Made by a program: the position numbers and the translations under genes
Assembly (NCBI GenBank): GCA_018714825.1
Contig: DVMU01000184.1
Location: 1 to 37,197, forward strand
Reading direction: 5' to 3'
Origin: Candidatus Pullichristensenella excrementigallinarum
GTDB taxonomy: Bacteria > Bacillota > Clostridia > Christensenellales > Aristaeellaceae
Length of the DNA stretch: 37,197 nucleotides
Notes under the pieces: generated by a model
Told to the model about the DNA's origin: nothing
The model's database searches: none
Seen by the model: only the letters and a program-made list of their open reading frames with translations
In this document: in pieces, positions 30,978 through 37,197 of the stretch
How positions within the stretch are numbered: the stretch's first letter is position 1
Layout: the number at the start of each line of letters is the position of its first letter

Positions 30978-31754
30978 TTAGGCGTTTGCCCGCCTATAAA
31001 AGGCCCTTGCGACCTCTTGCATCAACCTCTCCGCTTCCGGAACGATGGTCTGTTCGCACAACATGCACAACACAAAGGGCCTCTTTGCGAATACAATTCC
31101 CACATCATGGGTAATTCCGCCATCTTCTCCGGTTTTGTGCGCAATGCGCACGCCATCCTGTTTCAAAAAGAAGGGGATTTTGCCGTTTAATTGCTGATCG
31201 GAAAGAATTTGTAACATTTCTTCACTCGCGCGCGGAGAAACGATTCGGGCAAAATACATCTCCTCCAAGATCTGCCCCATGTCCCGAGCCGTCACGGTAT
31301 TCTGCAATCCCCGCTCGGCGGCTTCCGCATCAAAAAGCTTTCTGCGCAGTCGCGAACCCTGCGCGCCGAGGCTGGAAAGCGTGGCATTGACCGCCTCCAT
31401 CCCCAATCGATCGATCAGCAAATTGGTTGCCGTATTGTCGGAGAGGATAATCATCAACACCGCCAAATCCCGCATAGAAATCTTCAAACCGGCCTGCAGG
31501 TAATTCAGCGCGCCGCAGGAGGGCATCTTGTCCTCTTCCCGAAGCACGAATTCCTCTCCAAAATCCACAAGCCCTTCCTCCCGCTGGCGAAATGCCTCGA
31601 TGAGAATGGGCAGCTTGATCACGCTGGCAGCCACAACGGGCGTCTGTGCCTGAAATTCCAGGGCAGGGGACGCTCCGTCGAGCGGACGATAGTAGAGAGA
31701 GATCTTCCCGGGCAATTTTTCCAAAGATTCGAGAATCTCCCGATCGCCTTGCAT
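30978..31754 (-). CDS. Class A beta-lactamase-fold serine hydrolase, no signal peptide
   Basis: The 258-residue protein has all three active-site motifs of the class A beta-lactamase / penicillin-recognising fold: S44-V-I-K47, S105-D-N107 and K207-T-G209. The omega loop (around EAAERGLQNTVTA) does not show the standard ExxLN with its catalytic glutamate; E144 and E147 are only candidates. Penicillinase activity is therefore uncertain. No signal peptide precedes the catalytic domain, which is odd because its natural substrates are outside the membrane. ATG 31754 has a GGAGG site; starting at 31784 adds only ten polar residues. It is the last gene of the polA cluster, five bases behind the binding-protein gene. 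Confidence 0.85.
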   Translation of the reverse strand: MQGDREILESLEKLPGKISLYYRPLDGASPALEFQAQTPVVAASVIKLPILIEAFRQREEGLVDFGEEFVLREEDKMPSCGALNYLQAGLKISMRDLAVLMIILSDNTATNLLIDRLGMEAVNATLSSLGAQGSRLRRKLFDAEAAERGLQNTVTARDMGQILEEMYFARIVSPRASEEMLQILSDQQLNGKIPFFLKQDGVRIAHKTGEDGGITHDVGIVFAKRPFVLCMLCEQTIVPEAERLMQEVARAFYRRANA

Positions 31755-31758
31755 GATT

Positions 31759-33354
31759 CTATTCCTCCAAAGAGACAAATTCAATGCCGTTAAACGCGTC
31801 GTTTTGGCGCGTTCCGGACAGGCCCGCCATTGAGCGCGTGGAAAGCACGGTTCCGGTACGGAACAAAAGGCCCATGATCGGCAGCTTGTCCACGATATAC
31901 ATCTGCAAATCGCTGTACGCCTGCTTGAGCTCCTCCTCGGTCGCCGCGGTCAGCGTGCGCGCCAGGATTTGATCCATTTCATTGGTGTGCGAACCGGAAT
32001 AATTGACCGCGCCGCCATCGGCGAACAGAGGCGTCATCAAAGGTACCTCGCTCAAATTGACCCCGATCAGCGCCAAATCGAAATTCCCATTCCGAATGCA
32101 GGAACCTACTTCGCTCTGGCTCAGGGTATAAACCGTCGTATGAATGCCCACAGCCTCCAGATTGCGCGCGATCTGCTCAATGGCATTTTGGCGGATGGTG
32201 GAGGTCGGCTCGTTGTAGGTCACAATGGTGATCGACAAATCCTTGAGCATCCCATCTTCCAGCTGGTTGAGGTAGGCATCGCCGGTCAAATCCTCCCAGC
32301 CCACCTCGTTGAGAAGTTGCAGCGCCCGCTCCGGGCTGTAATAGTACACGGCGCTCTGGCTCTCATAGAGCCAGGTATCGGGAAGAATGGGCACCTCGGT
32401 TTGCAGCGCCATATCCAAATAGGCGTTGCTGGCCAGAGTCGATCGGTCGATGGCGTACATCACCGCCTTTCGAACGCGCACATCGGAAAGCGGAGAACTG
32501 TCGCTCAAATTGGGGATGAGCATCTCATAGGTAATGGTCGGATAATCCGTAGCGATGATATTGGAAAGTTTTCGGGTAAACGCCGCCTTGGACGAGCGCG
32601 TGGAAAGACAGTCCACGCGGCCGGTGGTCAGCGCCTCAATCGCGTCGCCGGTGGTATAATAGCGCAAAAAGACAATGCTGGAAATCTCCGGCTGCGTCTT
32701 CCACCAAAGCGGATTGCGCTCCAGCCGAATCGAAATGTTGGTATTATAGTTGATATACCAATAAGGCCCGGTACCGCGCGGGATCGCATCCCCCATCGAA
32801 GTGCGCTCCACGACCGGAAAGGTCATGGCGTAGAGCGTGATCATCCCTTCATAGCGCCCGATCACCTCCAGGGTATAGGCGTCCACCGCGGTCATGGATT
32901 CGACCAGGCTCAGGCGGGCATAGTAGGGATTCGTCTCCCCTGCCGCAAGAAAATTCTCATAGCTCGCCACCACATCTCCGGCCACAAGCTCGTATCCGTT
33001 GTGAAACTGGATGCCGCTGCGCAATTGAAAGGTCCATTTTTTCCCGTCGTTGGTCCAGCTGTCGGCCAGCAGAGGAACGGGTTTCTGTTCGCTGTCGAGT
33101 TCCACAACGGATTCAAACACCATGGCGTTGACGCTGATCAGATCGCGCTCCGTGCACCAAAAGGGGTTGAGCAGCGCCCCATCCGAAGCGACATAGGCCA
33201 CCGTCAAATCCGCCTGCAAGGCATCCGGCGCGTTCGCGGCCAGGTATTCATAAGAATCCTCCACAAACATAGCAAGGCCGCCGGCGGGAAACAGCGCAAG
33301 ACAAAGCGCCAACGCCACGGCCAATCCTCTAGAGAATCTTCGCGTATCTTTCAT
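31759..33354 (-). CDS. Peptide/nickel-type (family 5) ABC solute-binding protein, orphan
   Basis: The 531-residue secreted protein has a signal peptide (about residues 1-28) and a family 5 (OppA/DppA) extracellular fold. Visible segments are FESVVELDSEQKPVPLLADSW, the signature WTFQLRSGIQFHNGYELVAGDV, GTGPYWYI and VRKAVMYAIDRSTLA. No permease or ATPase gene lies near. There is no lipobox cysteine, unlike most Firmicute binding proteins, so it may be released or held in the wall. ATG 33354 lies inside the end of the transglycosylase gene, with a modest AGGGTG site. The ligand is unknown; peptides, perhaps murein peptides given the neighbours, are possible. Confidence 0.87.
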   Translation of the reverse strand: MKDTRRFSRGLAVALALCLALFPAGGLAMFVEDSYEYLAANAPDALQADLTVAYVASDGALLNPFWCTERDLISVNAMVFESVVELDSEQKPVPLLADSWTNDGKKWTFQLRSGIQFHNGYELVAGDVVASYENFLAAGETNPYYARLSLVESMTAVDAYTLEVIGRYEGMITLYAMTFPVVERTSMGDAIPRGTGPYWYINYNTNISIRLERNPLWWKTQPEISSIVFLRYYTTGDAIEALTTGRVDCLSTRSSKAAFTRKLSNIIATDYPTITYEMLIPNLSDSSPLSDVRVRKAVMYAIDRSTLASNAYLDMALQTEVPILPDTWLYESQSAVYYYSPERALQLLNEVGWEDLTGDAYLNQLEDGMLKDLSITIVTYNEPTSTIRQNAIEQIARNLEAVGIHTTVYTLSQSEVGSCIRNGNFDLALIGVNLSEVPLMTPLFADGGAVNYSGSHTNEMDQILARTLTAATEEELKQAYSDLQMYIVDKLPIMGLLFRTGTVLSTRSMAGLSGTRQNDAFNGIEFVSLEE

Positions 33355-33910
33355 AATTGGCAAGCACCCTGTTTACATATGTATTGGTCGCAGGATAGGA
33401 AATGGTGGCCAATGTCGTTCCGTCCGGGCTGAACGCGGGGTCCTGCAGCCAGCGATCCACATTGCCCTGTCCGGCGTGATAGGCGGCCGAGGCGCATTTC
33501 TTATCCTCTCCGTATCGATCCATCAAAAAGCGCAAGTACCAGCAACCGTATCGGATATTGGTCGCCGGGTCAAACAGATTTTCCACTGCGAACGTCTCGT
33601 CGAATTTCCCCGCGATCCATTCGCCGGTGGAGGGCAGAATCTGCATCAATCCCCTGGCGTCATCCTTGGAAATCGCCTGCGGATTAAAGCTCGATTCCGA
33701 AAAGATCACTGCGGCGACATAGGCGGGTTCCAGCTGGAACTGGGCCGCATACGTCTGAATCTCTTCTTCGTATTTCAGGGGCAGCGGGCGCGCTTCCAAC
33801 AGATGCCTTCCCACCAGGATTCCAATGACAACAACCAGCAACGCGCAAACGACCGCTGCAAAGCGCCGTCTCGCACGTTTGCGCCGCCTTCTTCTTGTAT
33901 CTCTCGCCAA
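33329..33910 (-). CDS. Soluble-lytic-type murein transglycosylase (TTG start)
   Basis: This 193-residue family 1 lytic transglycosylase cleaves glycan strands of peptidoglycan outside the cell. A very basic start (DTRRRRRKRARRR) and one membrane helix (about residues 17-35) anchor it. The SLT domain has the catalytic glutamate E72 in FSESSFNPQAIS, then GLMQILPSTGEWIA, NIRYGCWYLRFLMDRYG and AYHAGQGNV, as in the family. The start is TTG 33910, eight bases after a GGAGG that lies in the last codons of coaE. Overlaps on both sides place it firmly in the polA cluster. Confidence 0.92.
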   Translation of the reverse strand: MARDTRRRRRKRARRRFAAVVCALLVVVIGILVGRHLLEARPLPLKYEEEIQTYAAQFQLEPAYVAAVIFSESSFNPQAISKDDARGLMQILPSTGEWIAGKFDETFAVENLFDPATNIRYGCWYLRFLMDRYGEDKKCASAAYHAGQGNVDRWLQDPAFSPDGTTLATISYPATNTYVNRVLANYERYAKIL

Positions 33911-33914
33911 TGTC

Positions 33915-34535
33915 TTAGCCTCCGGCCCTCTTCAGCGCCTGCTGGTAGAGCGAATTGAGCTCCGCCTGCGTCTTTTCTATGGAGCGTTCCGTAGAAATCG
34001 TATAGGTCGCCCGCTTCTGCTTTTCCTCTGCGGGCATCTGGCTCTGCACACGGGCCATGGCATCCTCGCGCTCAATGTGATCGCGCATCATCACGCGCGC
34101 CAGTTGCGTCTCCAGATTGGCCGCGAGCACCCATGTCTCGTCGCAGAGCGCGTCCATTCCCGTCTCAAACAGCAGCGGCACATCCAGCACCACAATCTTT
34201 ACGCCCTGCTTGGCCGCCTCGTCGATCTGCTGAATCATGCGTCTCTGGATGCGCGGATGCAGGATTTTCTCCAGCGCGCGGCGGTCCTTCTCATTCGAAA
34301 AGGTCTTCTCTCCCATTGCCTTTCGATCGAGGCATCCCTCCGGCGTGAAGACCTCCTCTCCGAAGGTTTCTTGAATTTCCCGGAGCGTCTCGGGATCGGT
34401 GGAAGTCAATTCATGCGAAATCGCGTCCGCGTCCACATGCATTGCTCCCAAAGTCGCAAGATATTTTGCGGCTTCGGATTTCCCGGAGCCGATTCCCCCC
34501 GTCACTCCAACGATGTACGGTTTATTTGCAAGCAC
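33915..34535 (-). CDS. coaE: Dephospho-CoA kinase (GTG start)
   Basis: CoaE phosphorylates dephospho-CoA, the last step of coenzyme A synthesis. The 206-residue protein has the P-loop GGIGSGKS (residues 13-20), DADAISHEL with the conserved aspartate, the CoA-domain segment ILHPRIQRRM, and VVLDVPLLFETGMD. Length matches the family. GTG 34535 has a GGGGAGGG site and overlaps the polA end by 14 bases. A polA-coaE-transglycosylase order is common in Firmicutes. Confidence 0.95.
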   Translation of the reverse strand: MLANKPYIVGVTGGIGSGKSEAAKYLATLGAMHVDADAISHELTSTDPETLREIQETFGEEVFTPEGCLDRKAMGEKTFSNEKDRRALEKILHPRIQRRMIQQIDEAAKQGVKIVVLDVPLLFETGMDALCDETWVLAANLETQLARVMMRDHIEREDAMARVQSQMPAEEKQKRATYTISTERSIEKTQAELNSLYQQALKRAGG

Positions 34536-37098
34536 GCCAATCCCTCCCCATGGATAGATCGATCTTCAGCGGCACATCCAGCGCAAGCACACCCTCCATG
34601 CACTCTATGAGCAGCCTCCTGACCCGGTCACACTCCTCTTCCGGAGCCTCCACAATCAATTCATCATGCACCTGCAAAATCAGCCTGCTTGCCAGGCCCT
34701 GTTCCCGCAGCGCCCGTTCCACGCGAATCATCGCCATTTTGATGATGTCCGCGGCCGTTCCCTGAATGGGGCTGTTCATGGCGCAGCGCTCGCCAAAGGC
34801 GCGCACATTGTAGTTCCCGCTTTTGAGTTCCGGGAGATACCGCCTGCGCCCCAGAAGCGTCTCGACATACCCCTGCTGCTTTCCCAACGCGACCATGCGT
34901 TCCATATACTGCTTCACACCGGGGTACTTTTGGAAATAACGCTCGATGAAGTCCCTTGCCTCCTGCCTCGTGGAGGAGATATTCTTTGCCAGCGTGAAAT
35001 CGGAAATGCCGTAGACGATTCCGAAATTGACCGCCTTGGCTGCCGATCGCATGGCGGGCGTCACCTCGTCCAGCGGAACGGAATAGACCTCCGCCGCGGT
35101 GCGCGCGTGAATGTCCTGTCCCTCCCGGAAGGCCTCGAGCATGGTTTCATCCGCGGACATATGCGCCAATACGCGCAGTTCGATCTGCGAATAGTCCGCG
35201 TCCACGAGCATCTTTCCTTCCGAGGCGACAAACGCCCGTCGAATCTGCCTTCCCAATTCCGTGCGCACGGGGATGTTCTGCAAATTCGGTTCCAGGGAAC
35301 TGATTCGCCCGGTCGCGGTGGAAACCTGGTCAAAGAGCGTGTGTACCCGGCCGTCCTTGTCCATCAGGCGCAGCAACGCGTCCACATAGGTGCTCTCCAG
35401 CTTGGTATACTTCCGGTACTCCAGAATCTTTCCGCAAATCGGATATTTTTCCGCCAGCGATTCCAGAACCTCCGCGCTGGTGGTGCGATAGCCGCGATTG
35501 GTCTTTTTTCCCGCGGGAAGCCCCATGCGGTCATACAACAGCTCCGAAAGCTGCTTGGGCGATTTGAGGTTGACCTTTTCTCCCGCCATGGCGTAAATTT
35601 CTTCCTCGAGCTGGGCAATGCGCACGCGATAGCCCTTTCCCAATTCGCGCAGCGCCTCCGCGTCAATGGCAAATCCCTCTTTTTCCATCCCCAACAAAAC
35701 GCGCTCCAGGGGAAGCTCAATCTGCGCGTACACCTTCCAAAGCCCGTCCGCCTGCAGCTTTTCCCGCTGCCAATCGCAGAGCTTTTTCATCGAACGCGCC
35801 GCCGATTCCTCCCGCCATTCCATCCCCGCTTCCTGCACAAGCGCCTTTAATTGGAAGGAAGGCGTCTGCGGATTGAGCGCATAGGCGGCCAGCATACAAT
35901 CGAAATCCTTTTCCTCCAGCGCCACGCCCAACGCCTTGGCGTTGTACAGGTATAGGGGCAAATCCGATCGCAGGATTTCTCCGCACGCCCGCAAAGCCTC
36001 CTCGGCCCGCAAACCGGGCGTAAGGAGATCTCCGCCTCCCAACGGCGCATAGATCCCGCCCGTGTCAAAGGCCGCGCTAAAATCCTGCCCGATACAAATC
36101 GCCGCCCAATGCGCCGCTTGAGAGAGAGCCCTCACGGCCTCTTCCAGTTCCTCCAGGCTTTCTGCCCGGCGAACGTCTCCCGAGTTCTCTTCATCGGAGG
36201 AAGCGGCGGGCGCCTTCTCCTCCCGCGTCGCGGTTCCGCAGAGCGATTGGAGCTTCCTCGCCGCCTGATTCATTCCCAGTTCGCGCAGAAGCGGCAGCGC
36301 ACCGGAAAAATCGGAAATTTTCCAGCGGTCGTATTCCCAAGGCAATGCCGCGTCGCGCACAATTTCGGAAAGCCGCTTGCTCAATTCCGCCTGCGCGCCG
36401 AATTCTTCCAAACGCTCGCGCAACTTGCCCTTCTGTTCCCCGACATGCCTCAGCGTCTCTTCCAGAGAACCATACTGGGCAATGAGCTTGACGGCCGTCT
36501 TCTCTCCCACTCCCGGAACGCCCGGGATGTTGTCGGACGCATCCCCCATCAGCCCCTTGACGTCAATCAGCTGCCGGGGCGAAAGCCCGTAATGCGCATA
36601 AATCCATTGCGGCGTCACGCGCTCGGTTTCGGCAATGCCGCGCTTGGTATAGAGAATCGTGGTGTTTTCTCCTGCGAGCTGGAACGAATCCCGATCTCCC
36701 GTCACCAAAATCGCCTGCACGCCGTGCTCCTCGCACTGCTGCGAAATCGTGCCCAGCACATCGTCCGCTTCCAGGCCTTCCTGTTCCATCAGCGCAATCC
36801 CCATGCGCCGCACCAATTCGCGAATAATCGGGTCTTGCCTGCGCAGATCCTCCGGCATGGGTTTGCGGTTAGCCTTATATCCCGCATACAGATCCGAACG
36901 AAACGTATGCTTGCTCACATCAAAAGCCACTGCCATCGCGTCCGGCTGCTCTTCTTCCAACACTTTTAAAAGCATCATCATAAATCCGTGTACCGCGTTG
37001 GTCGGCGTACCGTCCGGCGCAGTCATCGGTGTCTGAAGCGCATGAAACGCGCGATACATCAAACTATATCCATCCAGGAGCACGAGCGTTTCCGCCAT
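34522..37098 (-). CDS. polA: DNA polymerase I, proofreading domain inactive
   Basis: Pol I fills gaps and removes RNA primers. The 858-residue protein has an N-terminal 5'-3' exonuclease domain (residues 1-295; LLDGYSLMYRAFHAL, EADDVLGT, GDRDSFQLA, GLMGDASDNIPGVPGVGEK). The central 3'-5' exonuclease-like domain (about 310-470) has lost the DxE carboxylates, as in Bacillus Pol I. The family A polymerase domain has DYSQIELRVLAH, the O-helix around AKAVNFGIVYGI and QVHDELIVEAP. ATG 37098 has a GGGAGGG site; an upstream in-frame TTG at 37104 is too close to it. It leads the cluster to coaE and the envelope genes. Confidence 0.97.
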   Translation of the reverse strand: MAETLVLLDGYSLMYRAFHALQTPMTAPDGTPTNAVHGFMMMLLKVLEEEQPDAMAVAFDVSKHTFRSDLYAGYKANRKPMPEDLRRQDPIIRELVRRMGIALMEQEGLEADDVLGTISQQCEEHGVQAILVTGDRDSFQLAGENTTILYTKRGIAETERVTPQWIYAHYGLSPRQLIDVKGLMGDASDNIPGVPGVGEKTAVKLIAQYGSLEETLRHVGEQKGKLRERLEEFGAQAELSKRLSEIVRDAALPWEYDRWKISDFSGALPLLRELGMNQAARKLQSLCGTATREEKAPAASSDEENSGDVRRAESLEELEEAVRALSQAAHWAAICIGQDFSAAFDTGGIYAPLGGGDLLTPGLRAEEALRACGEILRSDLPLYLYNAKALGVALEEKDFDCMLAAYALNPQTPSFQLKALVQEAGMEWREESAARSMKKLCDWQREKLQADGLWKVYAQIELPLERVLLGMEKEGFAIDAEALRELGKGYRVRIAQLEEEIYAMAGEKVNLKSPKQLSELLYDRMGLPAGKKTNRGYRTTSAEVLESLAEKYPICGKILEYRKYTKLESTYVDALLRLMDKDGRVHTLFDQVSTATGRISSLEPNLQNIPVRTELGRQIRRAFVASEGKMLVDADYSQIELRVLAHMSADETMLEAFREGQDIHARTAAEVYSVPLDEVTPAMRSAAKAVNFGIVYGISDFTLAKNISSTRQEARDFIERYFQKYPGVKQYMERMVALGKQQGYVETLLGRRRYLPELKSGNYNVRAFGERCAMNSPIQGTAADIIKMAMIRVERALREQGLASRLILQVHDELIVEAPEEECDRVRRLLIECMEGVLALDVPLKIDLSMGRDWRACK

Positions 37099-37127
37099 TC
37101 GCAAACCCTCCCAAATTAACTTTTCTC

Positions 37128-37156
37128 ATTGTATATCATTTTGTCCGGAAACGCAA
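37128..37156 (-). promoter_or_regulatory. Sigma-A promoter of the polA cluster
   Basis: On the minus strand TTGCGT (37156-37151) and TACAAT (37133-37128) are 17 bases apart, placing the start of transcription about 25 bases before the polA ATG. No other promoter was seen before the genes that follow polA. Bases 37157-37197 hold no recognisable gene. Confidence 0.7.
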
Positions 37157-37197
37157 TCACTATCCGGGAACGGCATTGTGAAGAATTGTCGGCGGTT

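Overview
The window looks like ordinary chromosome from a GC-rich, endospore-forming member of the Clostridia (Firmicutes). The evidence is both dipicolinate synthase subunits (dpaA, dpaB), the spore protein pair YtfI/YtfJ (GerW), a DacF-like carboxypeptidase, AddA, RNase Y, DnaD and DnaI helicase-loading proteins, a leucine T-box, KhpB/Jag, and Shine-Dalgarno sites close to GGAGG in front of nearly every gene. A family-level name cannot be given from sequence alone. Starts are often non-ATG: TTG for the Cdd1-like gene, rny, jag and the lytic transglycosylase, and GTG for coaE.

Layout. 1-410: 3' part of yajC and a two-way terminator. 430-4270 (leftward): dnaD, dnaI, a YbaK-type deacylase and a YitT membrane protein, with chained stop/start overlaps and one promoter. 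4330-6310 (rightward): a T-box leader and a type-2 leuA. 6356-6683 (leftward): a small Cdd1 helix-hairpin-helix gene. 6711-13394 (rightward): dacF, addA, a DUF3842 gene, dpaA, dpaB. 13391-16000 (leftward): rny with a long leader, then an SDR dehydrogenase. 16077-16690 (leftward): an rRNA-type methyltransferase. 16691-17707 (rightward): ytfI/ytfJ from a near-perfect sigma-F promoter. 17799-18000: a dispersed structured repeat. 18022-21095 (rightward): an MFS transporter, then an LCP protein with a YdcF protein. 21193-24280 (rightward): rpmH, rnpA, yidD, yidC, jag. 24361-24990: an XRE regulator and an AT-rich island. 24990-27488: a copper P-type ATPase with a CopZ domain at its C-terminus. 27500-27741: a second copy of the dispersed repeat between two similar GC hairpins. 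27758-30805 (leftward): a 1015-residue SH3/NlpC cell-wall hydrolase. 30978-37156 (leftward): polA, coaE, a lytic transglycosylase, an orphan solute-binding protein and a beta-lactamase-fold protein in one tight cluster.

How it fits together. Most genes are housekeeping: replication and repair (dnaD, dnaI, addA, polA), RNA processing and translation (rny, rnpA, rpmH, methyltransferase, deacylase), membrane insertion (yajC, yidC, yidD), envelope (dacF, LCP, NlpC, lytic transglycosylase) and spore formation (dpaAB, ytfIJ). No prophage, IS element, CRISPR array, tRNA or rRNA gene was seen.

The points that deserve most attention are: (1) copA reads through into a CopZ domain that keeps its own strong ribosome-binding site and in-frame ATG, so one gene could give both a fused pump and a free chaperone; (2) two diverged copies of a dispersed element share a fold with paired base changes; (3) dpaA has a sigma-K-like promoter whose predicted start falls inside a terminator-like hairpin that also covers the dpaA ribosome-binding site; (4) rny has a leader of about 220 nt with GNRA-capped hairpins and a 37-codon upstream frame. 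All regulatory claims here are read from sequence by eye and are inferences.
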